Source: Nocardia jejuensis NBRC 103114
Lineage (GTDB): Bacteria > Actinomycetota > Actinomycetes > Mycobacteriales > Mycobacteriaceae
DNA: 64,000 nt
Assembly (NCBI RefSeq): GCF_001613145.1
Contig: NZ_BDBU01000016.1
Location: 62,001 to 126,000, forward strand
Direction of reading: 5' to 3'
The position numbers and the translations under genes were made by a program. How positions within the stretch are numbered: the first letter of the stretch is position 1; every line of letters begins with the position of its first letter. Shown here in pieces: positions 17,254 to 25,286 of the stretch. The notes below the pieces were generated by a model. It was given only the letters and a program-made list of their open reading frames with translations. It was not told where the DNA came from and did no database searches.

Positions 17254-18972
17254 TCAGAATGCCGTTCCACCGGTTGCGGGCTTGCGGCCGTGCTGCATGA
17301 GCAGCGCGCCCACGAGCGCGATGACCGCGGCTCCCGCGACGAAGTAGAAACTGATGTCATACCCCTTGTCGGCGTACACGAGTGGAATATCGGTGGTGAC
17401 AGTCGGCTGACCAAGCACCGTCACGTCGGCCTTGACCGGATTGGCGCTCAGGAATGCCGTGGCGACCGCCAGACCGATGGCCGCGCCCATTGCCTGCATC
17501 ACGCCGAGCATGCCCGCGCTGATGCCCTGCTGTTTCGCGGGCACCGCCTCGACTATGAGGTTCGGCGTTGCCGCGTAATACAAACCGAAGGCGATGCCGT
17601 AGACCGCGCTGATCAATGCCAGTGTCTGCCAGCCGTGCGAGAGCGCCGCATAGGCGAGTGCGCTGCCGGCCGAGATGATCAGGGCGGTCACCAGCGGAGC
17701 CCGCGCGCCGGAGCGCCGGATCCAGAGTCCGCCGAGGAAACCGAACGCCATGGCGATCAGCGATTGCGCGAGGGTGATGTGTGTGGCGAACTTCAGCAGC
17801 GAGAACCCGTCACCGTAGGTGTATCCCGGATTCAGCTCCACCTTGACCATGTCCGGGGGCAGCTGCGAGAGCACGGCTTCCTCGGGCACCTTCACCGCGC
17901 CGGGCGGCAGTTCCACGCCCGGCGGCAGTGCGGCCTTGGCCTGCGCTTCGGCCTGGGCCTGAGCCTGGGCCAGCGCACCGGTCTTGACCTGATCCCAGGT
18001 CGCGGCCTTGACCTGATCCACGACCTCCGCGGACGGCGGGGACTGGGTCATGTACCCGGTCGCGTAGGACTGATAACCGATCATGAACGAGGCGAGCAGC
18101 GCGATGAACAGCACCACGCTCACGCGCGGGGTGAACAGCAGCTTCATGTCCATGATCGGATTGCGGGCGCGCTTCTCGATGATCGGGAACAGCGCCAGCA
18201 GCGCGAGGCCGCCGATCAGCCAGGCCAGCGTGGTGGGCTTGCTCCAGCCCCAATCCTGGCCCTTGTCCAGGTAGATCAGGGTGAGGGTGGCGCCGGCGCC
18301 CAGCAGCAGCGCGCCGATGACGTCCAGCTTCTGCGGGGTGCGCAGCTTGGATTCGGGAACCACGACGATCAGCAGCGGAATCATGATCACGGTGAACGCG
18401 AACAGGAACCAGAACAGCGCACGCCAGCTGTAGTGATCGGTGATGTACCCGCCCAGCAGCGGGCCGGCGAGAGCGGAGACGCCGAGGCCGGTGGAGGCGA
18501 TGCCGAGACCGACCGGAACCAGCTTGCGCGGCATCAGGTCTCGAATGAGGCCGTAGGAGATGACCGTGGTGGCGATGGCGGTGGCCTGGAGGCCGCGGCC
18601 GATCAGGAACATCATCCAGTTGCTGGTGATCGCGCAGATGGCGCAGCCGATCATGAACAGCACACCGCAGAGCAGGAACATCTTCTTCTTGCCCGTGATG
18701 TCGCTGAGCTTGCCGATCAGCGGTGACACCGCGGCGCCGACGACGCCGAAGATGATGATCGCCCAGTTGATGTTCGCGCCTTGTTCGGGGAACGTGGGCG
18801 CGATTTGCCGCAGCGCCGCCGAGACCATGACGTACTGCATCGGGGCGACCTCGGTGAACAGCACGATGATCGCGAGGACCGAATAGATCCTGAGCTTGGA
18901 TGCGCCATCGAGGCGACCGGACTCGTCAGGCGCGGCGCCGGGTGACACCGCGGTTTCGACGGAGGTGGACAT
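17254..18972 (-). CDS. MFS transporter with large extracytoplasmic loop
   Basis: A protein of 572 residues from the ATG at 18972, preceded by GGAGGACGCAAC. Fourteen-helix-type layout; the loop GKLSDITGKKKMF after helix 2 is the MFS motif A. A hydrophilic insert of about 90 residues around residues 315-405, rich in Ala/Gln (AQAQAQAEAQAKAALPPGVE), separates two helix groups. Encoded next to a PadR regulator and near block B, it may import or export the block B substrate or an intermediate. The substrate is inferred only from position. Confidence 0.85.
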   Translation of the reverse strand: MSTSVETAVSPGAAPDESGRLDGASKLRIYSVLAIIVLFTEVAPMQYVMVSAALRQIAPTFPEQGANINWAIIIFGVVGAAVSPLIGKLSDITGKKKMFLLCGVLFMIGCAICAITSNWMMFLIGRGLQATAIATTVISYGLIRDLMPRKLVPVGLGIASTGLGVSALAGPLLGGYITDHYSWRALFWFLFAFTVIMIPLLIVVVPESKLRTPQKLDVIGALLLGAGATLTLIYLDKGQDWGWSKPTTLAWLIGGLALLALFPIIEKRARNPIMDMKLLFTPRVSVVLFIALLASFMIGYQSYATGYMTQSPPSAEVVDQVKAATWDQVKTGALAQAQAQAEAQAKAALPPGVELPPGAVKVPEEAVLSQLPPDMVKVELNPGYTYGDGFSLLKFATHITLAQSLIAMAFGFLGGLWIRRSGARAPLVTALIISAGSALAYAALSHGWQTLALISAVYGIAFGLYYAATPNLIVEAVPAKQQGISAGMLGVMQAMGAAIGLAVATAFLSANPVKADVTVLGQPTVTTDIPLVYADKGYDISFYFVAGAAVIALVGALLMQHGRKPATGGTAF

Positions 18973-18998
18973 GTTGCGTCCTCCATTGTGGGTAGGTA

Positions 18999-19019
18999 AC
19001 ACGATGGCGTGAACCGTGT
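18999..19019. promoter_or_regulatory. Inverted repeat between the MFS and PadR genes
   Basis: ACACG (18999-19003) and CGTGT (19015-19019) are separated by 11 bp and lie 27-47 bp before the MFS start. Size and position fit an operator for the neighbouring PadR protein. Confidence 0.45.
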
Positions 19020-19054
19020 CACAAAGCCCGTCGACCGCCTATGGATGAGCCCGT

Positions 19055-19732
19055 TCAGTGGGAATCTTCGGAATTCTTCTTGCTCGTGGCTTTCCGGCGG
19101 CTACGCTTCCTGGCCAGCTTGTCGAGGTCGCTGAGCAGGTCCTCGGCGAATTCTTTTTCGGCCTCGTAATGCTTCACGCACCAGCGCAGCACAGCGCTCG
19201 GATATGCCCAATCGGGATTTGCGTCAGCACCTTCGGCGTCGATTGCCGCGAGTGTGCGCATTCGTTCCGCGTAATCGATGTGCTGATTGAGGATTTCGCG
19301 CATCCGGTCGGGTTCGGCGAGATGTCCGAGCCAGGCCCGGAGCATCACACTGTGTTTGAGCACGGGCGGCTCGACGGGGGAGTGATTCACCCAGTGCGAG
19401 GCCGCTTCCCGGCCGCTGTCGGTAATGGCGTACATGCGTTTGCCGCGCATGCCGTCCTCGGAGACCACCGTGCGCGAGGTGGCGTAGCCGTGTTTCTCCA
19501 GCCGTTTGAGTTCGGCGTAGATCTGGCTGAACGACGGACTCCAGTAGAAGAACTGCAGACTCCAGTCGGCCCATTTCTTCAGGTCGTATCCGGAGAGTTC
19601 CTCCGCGTGCGAGAGCATTCCCAGGACCGCCCACGCCGTGGTGGGCAGATCCGGAATCGCTTGCGGCTCACCGCCGTGAGCGGCGAGAGAGCCACCGCCC
19701 TGAACTGGGCGCGCGCCACCACCGTCGGTCAT
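19055..19732 (-). CDS. PadR-family transcriptional regulator
   Basis: A protein of 225 residues from the ATG at 19732. The PadR winged helix spans about residues 30-105 (TTAWAVLGMLSHAEELSGYD, then SFSQIYAELKRLEKHGY). A longer C-terminal helical effector/dimerisation region follows (PadR_C, Vir-like), and a Lys/Arg-rich tail. It lies upstream of the MFS transporter on the same strand and probably controls it and possibly itself in response to an aromatic or steroid-type ligand. Confidence 0.88.
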   Translation of the reverse strand: MTDGGGARPVQGGGSLAAHGGEPQAIPDLPTTAWAVLGMLSHAEELSGYDLKKWADWSLQFFYWSPSFSQIYAELKRLEKHGYATSRTVVSEDGMRGKRMYAITDSGREAASHWVNHSPVEPPVLKHSVMLRAWLGHLAEPDRMREILNQHIDYAERMRTLAAIDAEGADANPDWAYPSAVLRWCVKHYEAEKEFAEDLLSDLDKLARKRSRRKATSKKNSEDSH

Positions 19733-19769
19733 GATCGAACTGTATCGCCCGCGCATCTCCGGGCTCCGC

Positions 19770-20603
19770 TCAGCGCCAGTGCGCACGGCGCGGGAACAGG
19801 GTGCGACCGGCCTCGTGCGCGACCTCGAGCACGACGCGGGCCAGCCTGTCGTAGCTCATGCCGTCGGCGCGGCCGGAGAGCGACAGGGCAGCCGGTGCGG
19901 TGCCGCGACCGCGCAACGGCGCTGCGACACAAGCGATTCCGACGACGGCCTCCTCGCGGTCGATGGCCACGCCCTGACGCAGGCGGATCTGTTGCAGCTC
20001 CCGGGCCAGGGCCTCGGGCTCGCAGATGGTGCGCGGGGTCAGGCGCGGCAGCCGGGTGCGCAGCGCGGCTTCGGCGATGTTCGGCTCGAGACACGCCAGC
20101 ATGGCCTTGCCGACGCCGGTGGCGTGCGCGGGCATGCGCCCGCCGAGGCGGGTGGGCAGGCTGGAGGCGAAACGGCCGCCGGCCTTGTCCAGGTAGACCA
20201 CATCGCGGCCGTCGAGCACCGCGAGGTGTCCGACCATGCCGGTGCGCTGGCTCAGTTCGTGCAGCAGCGGGCTGACCGCATCGCGGATCTCGTTGTGATC
20301 GGCGGTGAGTCCGCCCAGTTCGAGGGCGCGCATGCCGAGGCGGTAGCCGCCGGAGGTGTGCGCGAGCCAGCGCAGCTTGATCATCTGATCCAGGATCCGG
20401 TGCACGGTGGAGCGCGGCAGGCCGGTGCGCTCGACGAGGCCGAGCAGCGTGAGGGTCGGAGTCGAGGCGTCGAAGGCGTCCAGGATGAGAGTCATTCGCT
20501 CGATCATCGACACCGGGACTTCGGCACTGGACCGAGAATCTTTGGCGCGCATGGGGTTATGGCCGGGTCGTGTCTCCGCAGGGGGCAGAAATGCGACGGT
20601 CAT
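19770..20603 (-). CDS. IclR-family transcriptional regulator
   Basis: A protein of 277 residues from the ATG at 20603, preceded by GGAGGTTACCC. It has an N-terminal wHTH (about residues 30-85: LLGLVERTGLPRSTVHRILD) and a C-terminal IclR effector domain with HATGVGKAMLA. It is divergent from the hsaB-kshA-kshB-hsaC run, with 236 bp between the starts. It is therefore the natural candidate regulator of block B. Confidence 0.9.
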   Translation of the reverse strand: MTVAFLPPAETRPGHNPMRAKDSRSSAEVPVSMIERMTLILDAFDASTPTLTLLGLVERTGLPRSTVHRILDQMIKLRWLAHTSGGYRLGMRALELGGLTADHNEIRDAVSPLLHELSQRTGMVGHLAVLDGRDVVYLDKAGGRFASSLPTRLGGRMPAHATGVGKAMLACLEPNIAEAALRTRLPRLTPRTICEPEALARELQQIRLRQGVAIDREEAVVGIACVAAPLRGRGTAPAALSLSGRADGMSYDRLARVVLEVAHEAGRTLFPRRAHWR

Positions 20604-20617
20604 GGGTAACCTCCGTT

Positions 20618-20629
20618 GGATCGTGATCC
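20618..20629. promoter_or_regulatory. Palindrome upstream of the IclR gene
   Basis: GGATC-GT-GATCC lies 15-26 bp before the IclR start codon and covers the probable 5' leader or promoter, a reasonable autoregulatory site. Confidence 0.4.
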
Positions 20630-20811
20630 AGTCTAGGACTATGCCGATTAGGCATGTGCCTGATTCGGACCTTGTGCTACCCATCACAGTGCCCTGCGCC
20701 ACACGCTGTGGAATCGGGAGAACTACGTAGGTTCTACGGATCCGTGTCTCGGTGACCGAACCCCGATATTGACGCCTCCCGGCCGCGACCTGCTGTTATG
20801 ACGGTCAGTCC

Positions 20812-20828
20812 TATTTCGAACCGAAATA
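20812..20828. promoter_or_regulatory. Perfect palindrome upstream of the hsaB-like gene
   Basis: TATTTCG-AAC-CGAAATA is a perfect 7-bp inverted repeat, ending 11 bp before the GTG start at 20840. It is AT-rich against the local background and overlaps the leader of the block B operon. A binding site for the divergent IclR protein is the simplest explanation. Confidence 0.6.
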
Positions 20829-20839
20829 AAGGAGACGCC

Positions 20840-21352
20840 GTGGAACCGGTGCTGGCGCCCGATCGCGCGTCCGAACAGATCGACCCGACCGCCTTCAAGG
20901 CCGTGCTCGGGCGGTTCTGCTCCGGAGTCACCGTGATCACCGCCATCCACGAGGGCGAGCCGGTCGGCTTCGCCTGCCAATCCTTCGCGTCGCTGTCGAT
21001 CGACCCGCCGCTGGTGAGCTTCTTTCCCGCCCGCACCTCGAGCACCTGGCCCCGCATCCGCGCTGCCGGGCGGTTCTGCGTGAACATCCTGGCCGACGAT
21101 CAATCCGAGCTGTGCCGTCAGCTCGGGCGGCCCGGCGCGGACAAATTCTCCGGGGTCGAGTGGACCGTGTCGGGGAACGGATCCCCGCTGCTGGGCGGCG
21201 CGATGGCAACCATCGACTGCACGCTGCACGACGAGGTCGACGGCGGCGACCACACCATCGTGATCGCCCGCGTGAGCGGGCTGAACGAGCATTCCGAGGC
21301 TGCTCCGCTGCTGTTCTACCGAGCCGCTTTCGGGCGTCTCGCACACCAGTAG
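20840..21352 (+). CDS. hsaB: HsaB-like flavin reductase
   Basis: A protein of 170 residues from the GTG at 20840, which follows AAAGGAGAC. The flavin-reductase-like fold matches HsaB in EQIDPTAFKAVLGRFCSGVT, VGFACQSFASLS, GRFCVNIL and PLLFYR. HsaB uses NADH to reduce flavin for the HsaA monooxygenase. Its oxygenase partner here is 14 kb away at 5528, so this pair is split. It is first in the block B run, 86 bp before kshA. Confidence 0.85.
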   Translation: MEPVLAPDRASEQIDPTAFKAVLGRFCSGVTVITAIHEGEPVGFACQSFASLSIDPPLVSFFPARTSSTWPRIRAAGRFCVNILADDQSELCRQLGRPGADKFSGVEWTVSGNGSPLLGGAMATIDCTLHDEVDGGDHTIVIARVSGLNEHSEAAPLLFYRAAFGRLAHQ

Positions 21353-21437
21353 CAACCTCCCGGCCAGTGGGACACGCATTGTCATCGGCGTCACATCGGC
21401 CGCAACCATCGAACTGACGCAAGGGAGAGGAATTCAC

Positions 21438-22607
21438 ATGACCACCACCGATGGTGAGGTGCGAGTCATCGATGCGGGCGCTCCGCCCACCCGATTCGCG
21501 CGCGGCTGGCACTGCCTGGGCCTGGCCGACTCCTTCCGCGACGGAAAACCGCACGCGGTCAAGGCATTCGGCACCGAGATCGTGGTGTTCGCGGCCGAGG
21601 ACGGCGCACTCAACGTGCTCAACGCGTTCTGCCCGCACATGGGCGGAAACCTGGCCGACGGCACCGTCAAGGGTGATTCGCTGGCCTGCCCGTTCCACGA
21701 TTGGCGCTGGAACGGCAAGGGCAAGTGCGCCGGAATTCCGTACGCCCGCCGCGTTCCGCCGCTGGCTCGCACCAAGGCGTGGCCGACCATGGAGCAGAAC
21801 AAGCAGCTCTTCGTCTGGAACGACCCGGAGAACAAGCAGCCCCCGGCCGAGGTCGCGATCCCGCGCCTCGACGCCGCGTTCGACGACGAGTGGACCGACT
21901 GGACCTGGAACTCGATGATTGTGGACGCCAACTGCCGCGAGGTCATCGACAACGTGGTGGACATGGCGCACTTCTTCTACGTGCACTACGGCTTCCCGAC
22001 CTTCTTCAAGAACGTCTTCGAGGGCCACACCGCCAGCCAGTTCATGACCTCGATCTCCCGCGAGGACATGATGGGCGCGACCGCGAAAGCCCTGGGCGGC
22101 AAGAACGTTCTGCAGTCCGAGGCGGCCTACTACGGGCCCTCCTACATGATCGACCACCTCGAGAGCGAGAGCCCCGGACTCACGGTCGAGGGGTACCTGA
22201 TCAACTGCCACTACCCGATCAACGAGAACCAGTTCGTGCTGCAGTACGGCGCGATCGCCAAGCGGCCCTCGGGCGTCTCGCCCGAGCAGGCCGAGGAGAT
22301 CGCGCAGAAGTTCGTCGGCGGACTGGGCAAGGGCTTCGAGCAGGACGCGAACATCTGGAAGCGCAAGTCGCGCATCAACAATCCGCTGCTGTGCGAGGAG
22401 GACGGACCGGTCTACCAGCTGCGCCGGTGGTACGAGCAGTTCTACACCGACGCCGCGGACGTCACCGAGGAGATGACCACCCGCTTCGAGTTCGAGGTGG
22501 ACACCACCCGCGCGGTCGCCGCGTGGGAGGTCGAGGTCGCGGACAACCTCGCCAAGCGTGCGGCCGCCGAGGGCAGCGAATCCACGACCGCCGCCGCGCA
22601 CGCCTGA
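21438..22607 (+). CDS. kshA: KshA-type Rieske oxygenase (3-ketosteroid 9-alpha-monooxygenase oxygenase)
   Basis: A protein of 389 residues with RBS AAGGGAGAGG. The N-terminal Rieske [2Fe-2S] ligands are Cys65, His67, Cys84 and His87 (CPHMGG, CPFHDWRW). The mononuclear iron site is NVVDMAHFFYVHYG, residues 172-185, with His178 and His183. Length and motif spacing agree with KshA, which hydroxylates C9 of AD/ADD-type steroids and, with KstD, triggers ring-B opening. Its reductase KshB is at 23012, after a small Cys-rich gene. KshA paralogues differ in substrate range (CoA-thioesters, bile acids, progesterone types), so the preferred steroid cannot be named. Confidence 0.88.
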   Translation: MTTTDGEVRVIDAGAPPTRFARGWHCLGLADSFRDGKPHAVKAFGTEIVVFAAEDGALNVLNAFCPHMGGNLADGTVKGDSLACPFHDWRWNGKGKCAGIPYARRVPPLARTKAWPTMEQNKQLFVWNDPENKQPPAEVAIPRLDAAFDDEWTDWTWNSMIVDANCREVIDNVVDMAHFFYVHYGFPTFFKNVFEGHTASQFMTSISREDMMGATAKALGGKNVLQSEAAYYGPSYMIDHLESESPGLTVEGYLINCHYPINENQFVLQYGAIAKRPSGVSPEQAEEIAQKFVGGLGKGFEQDANIWKRKSRINNPLLCEEDGPVYQLRRWYEQFYTDAADVTEEMTTRFEFEVDTTRAVAAWEVEVADNLAKRAAAEGSESTTAAAHA

Positions 22608-22618
22608 AAGGCAGAGCC

Positions 22619-22870
22619 ATGGAACAGGTTTCGTGCCGGTCCTGCGGGACCTGCGTGCTGGTGGAGAAGTTCAGCCCCCAGCACACCAGCGTGCAGTGGA
22701 ACAAGACCGCCGTGGCGGCCTGCACGGAACTGCCGACCGGCGGACTGCGCTCGCACGCCCACACCTGCCACGCGCTGCGCGAGAGCATCGAGGCGGCGGT
22801 GGAGGCGGGCGTTCTGCACCGGAGCACCCGTGATGTGGACGTGCGCACCCGCGGCCGGACTTTGGCGTAG
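22619..22870 (+). CDS. Small Cys/His-rich protein between kshA and kshB
   Basis: A protein of 83 residues whose ATG lies 11 bp after the kshA stop, following AAGGCAGAGCC. It has a CRSCGTC cluster (Cys6, Cys9, Cys12) plus Cys35, His46, His48, Cys50 and His51, a set suited to binding a metal or iron-sulfur cluster. The C-terminal third is predicted helical. I do not recognise the family. Position inside the oxygenase operon suggests an accessory, assembly or electron-transfer role for the KshA/KshB system. Confidence 0.75.
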   Translation: MEQVSCRSCGTCVLVEKFSPQHTSVQWNKTAVAACTELPTGGLRSHAHTCHALRESIEAAVEAGVLHRSTRDVDVRTRGRTLA

Positions 22871-22916
22871 GGACTCGGATTCGGCGAACGGACCCGCGCG
22901 CCCGCGGCGTCCGGTG

Positions 22917-22980
22917 CCCAGCGGATCGAAGGCCCAGTGGATCGAAGGCCTGGTAGATCGTAGGCCCGGTAGATCGAAAG
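22917..22980 (+). repeat. Four tandem 16-bp repeats upstream of kshB
   Basis: Units at 22917-22932, 22933-22948, 22949-22964 and 22965-22980 follow the pattern CCCAGTGGATCGAAGG. They fill the intergenic gap and end 31 bp before the kshB start. They could affect spacing or expression of kshB or be a neutral expansion. Confidence 0.85.
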
Positions 22981-23011
22981 TGTCAGCATAGGAATGGAAC
23001 TGGTGGAGCGA

Positions 23012-24217
23012 ATGACGGTGACAGAGTTCGAGCCCGGTGCGGCCCGGCTCGCCGCCGGTACTCAGTCCGGGGCCGGCCCGCGGCCGGACGCCTCGGGTGA
23101 CGCCGCCGAGGGCTCGACGCGGGCCGACGACGTGACGCGGCGTGACGCGGAGGCGGCCGTCGTGACGGTGCGGCAGGAAAGCGGGATCGCCTCGATGCGC
23201 GTCGTGCGTGTGGTGCGCGAGACCGAGGATTCGGTGTCGATCGAGCTGACTCCGGATGCGGCGCACTCGGATCGGTTCGGCTACCGGCCCGGCCAGTTCC
23301 TCACGCTGCGGATTCCGAGTGATCTCACCGGCTCGGTGAGCCGCTGCTATTCGCTCTCCAGCGCACCGCACGAAGACGGGCCGCTCAAGGTCACCGTCAA
23401 GCGGACCGCCGAGGGCTACGGCTCGAACTGGCTGTGCGACAACGCGGTCGAGGGCCTCGAGCTGCAGGTCCTGCCGCCGGCCGGACTCTTCACACCGTCG
23501 TCGCTGGATGAGGATCTGCTGCTGTTCGGCGGCGGCAGCGGAATCACGCCGGTGCTGTCCATTCTCAAGGCCGTGCTGGCGCGCGGGAGCGGACACGTCA
23601 CGCTCGTCTACGCCAATCAGCACGAGAACGCCGTCATCTTCGCGCGGGAGCTGGCGGACCTGGCCGTCGCGCATCCGGATCGGCTGGTCGTGCTGCACTG
23701 GCTGCAATCGGTGCAGGGCCTGCCCAGCGTCGAACAGCTCGCCGCGCTGGCGAAGCCGTGGGCCGCCCGCGAGGTGTTCACCTGTGGCCCGGCGCCGTTC
23801 ATGAGCGCGGTGAGCGCCGCCATGGCCTCGCTGGGAGCCGACCGCACCCGCGTGCACAGCGAGAAGTTCGTCTCCCTGTCCGGCAACCCCTTCGAAACCG
23901 GCTCCACGACAGCGGATCCGGACGCCGCGACCGATCCGGGCGACAACGCCACGGCCCGAGTCGAACTGGACGGCGAGACGCACGAGATCACCTGGCCGCG
24001 CCGGCAGACCCTGCTGGACGTGCTGCTCGCCGAGGGGATCGAAGCGCCGTACTCCTGTCGCGAGGGCGCGTGCAGCGCCTGCGTGTGCCGGGTGGTGTCC
24101 GGCGAAGTATCCATGCGCCGCAACGAAGTTCTGGAAGAGGCCGACCTGCAGGAGGGCTATGTGCTGGCCTGCCAGTCGGTTCCGGTGACCGACGACGTCT
24201 CGGTCACCTACGAGTGA
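23012..24217 (+). CDS. kshB: KshB-type ferredoxin reductase
   Basis: A protein of 401 residues from the ATG at 23012, preceded by GGTGGAG; ATG 22994 is also possible. The order is a ferredoxin-NADP reductase FAD domain with RCYSLSS, an NAD domain with GGGSGITP, and a C-terminal plant-type [2Fe-2S] domain with Cys349, Cys354, Cys357 and Cys387. It transfers electrons from NADH to KshA. Sequence resembles M. tuberculosis KshB from about residue 60 onward. The first 55 residues are an Ala/Gly/Asp-rich extension not seen in typical KshB, so a later start is possible. The 3' end carries a triple repeat of the stop region. Confidence 0.87.
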   Translation: MTVTEFEPGAARLAAGTQSGAGPRPDASGDAAEGSTRADDVTRRDAEAAVVTVRQESGIASMRVVRVVRETEDSVSIELTPDAAHSDRFGYRPGQFLTLRIPSDLTGSVSRCYSLSSAPHEDGPLKVTVKRTAEGYGSNWLCDNAVEGLELQVLPPAGLFTPSSLDEDLLLFGGGSGITPVLSILKAVLARGSGHVTLVYANQHENAVIFARELADLAVAHPDRLVVLHWLQSVQGLPSVEQLAALAKPWAAREVFTCGPAPFMSAVSAAMASLGADRTRVHSEKFVSLSGNPFETGSTTADPDAATDPGDNATARVELDGETHEITWPRRQTLLDVLLAEGIEAPYSCREGACSACVCRVVSGEVSMRRNEVLEEADLQEGYVLACQSVPVTDDVSVTYE

Positions 24218-24256
24218 TCCGCACCTACGAGTGATTCGCACCACCGAGTAATCGGC
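24206..24256 (+). repeat. Three tandem 17-bp copies over the kshB stop codon
   Basis: ACCTACGAGTGATCCGC (24206-24222, with the TGA stop), ACCTACGAGTGATTCGC (24223-24239) and ACCACCGAGTAATCGGC (24240-24256). Each copy repeats the codons for Thr-Tyr/Thr-Glu-stop. The hsaC-like gene starts 31 bp later. Confidence 0.88.
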
Positions 24257-24286
24257 TCATACCCTGATCCGCGAGGAGTACCCATC

Positions 24287-25165
24287 ATGGCTTCCTTCAG
24301 CTCCCTCGGCTACGTCCGCGCCCGCATCGCCGATGCGGACGCGTGGCGCGAGTTCGCCTTCGACACCATCGGTTTCGCCGAGGGAACCGGGCCCAACCCG
24401 GAGTCGATCTACCTGCGGACCGACGAGCACACCTATCGGCTCGAACTGGTCCCCGGTGAGCGCGACGAGGTGATCGCCGTCGGCTGGCAGGTCGCCGACG
24501 GTCGTTCGCTGCGCCTGGTCCAGGAGACCCTGGAGAAGGCGGGCGTTTCGGTCACCGCGCTGACCCTCGCCGAATCCGCGAATCGTCATGTCGAAGAGGC
24601 GATCAGCTTCGTGGACCCCTCCGGATTCACCATCGAGGTGTTCCACGGGCCGCTGCTGGATCACACACCGATCCTGACCAGATTCGGCGCGCGTTTCGTC
24701 AATGGCGATCTGGGCCTCGGCCACGTGGTGCTGCCGGTGCGCGATATCGAGGAGGCTCGCCAGTTCTACACGGAGGTACTGGGTTTCGCCTCGCGCGGTT
24801 CTTTCCGGGTCGGTCCGCCGGAGCATCCGATCTGGATCCGATTCATGGGCGTGAACCCGCGCCACCACAGCCTCGCGCTGATTCCGGGTTCGCGCCCGGA
24901 CGGTCCCGGCATCGTGCACATCATGGTCGAGGTCGACACCCTGGACGAGGTCGGGCGCACCCTGGACCGCGTCAACAAGGCCGGTTACCACCTGTCCTCG
25001 ACGCTGGGCCGGCACACCAACGACAAGATGATCTCCTTCTACGTCCGCACCCCCGGTAACTGGGACCTCGAATTCGGTTGCGAGGGAATGCTGGTCGGCG
25101 ACGACTACGTCGCGGAGGAGATGACGGCCGACAGCTACTGGGGCCACGAATGGGCCCGCGGCTGA
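24287..25165 (+). CDS. hsaC: HsaC-like extradiol dioxygenase
   Basis: A protein of 292 residues, RBS GAGGAG. It is a type I (vicinal oxygen chelate) extradiol dioxygenase with two repeats of the VOC module. Iron ligands by alignment are His146 (GLGHVVLPV), His194 (NPRHHSLAL) and Glu262 (WDLEFG). It matches HsaC in SLGYVRA, DPSGFTIEVFHG and STLGRHTNDKMISFY. HsaC cleaves the catechol 3,4-DHSA; the product goes to the HsaD hydrolase. A different bicyclic catechol substrate is possible. Confidence 0.87.
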   Translation: MASFSSLGYVRARIADADAWREFAFDTIGFAEGTGPNPESIYLRTDEHTYRLELVPGERDEVIAVGWQVADGRSLRLVQETLEKAGVSVTALTLAESANRHVEEAISFVDPSGFTIEVFHGPLLDHTPILTRFGARFVNGDLGLGHVVLPVRDIEEARQFYTEVLGFASRGSFRVGPPEHPIWIRFMGVNPRHHSLALIPGSRPDGPGIVHIMVEVDTLDEVGRTLDRVNKAGYHLSSTLGRHTNDKMISFYVRTPGNWDLEFGCEGMLVGDDYVAEEMTADSYWGHEWARG

Positions 25166-25180
25166 TCGGTCGATCGGACT

Positions 25181-25208
25181 CGGCCCGCCGTCCCGTGACG
25201 GCGGGCCG
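25181..25208. terminator. Perfect 12-bp hairpin after the hsaC-like gene
   Basis: CGGCCCGCCGTC-CCGT-GACGGCGGGCCG lies 15 bp after the hsaC-like stop and 78 bp before the next gene's start. It could end the block B operon or reduce read-through into the LLM gene. Confidence 0.75.
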
Positions 25209-25286
25209 CAGCGTTCTTCGCCAGAGCCCCGGTGGATCACGTTGCGACGGAGCACAACTGAATATTCCGCTAAGGAGCATCGACCA

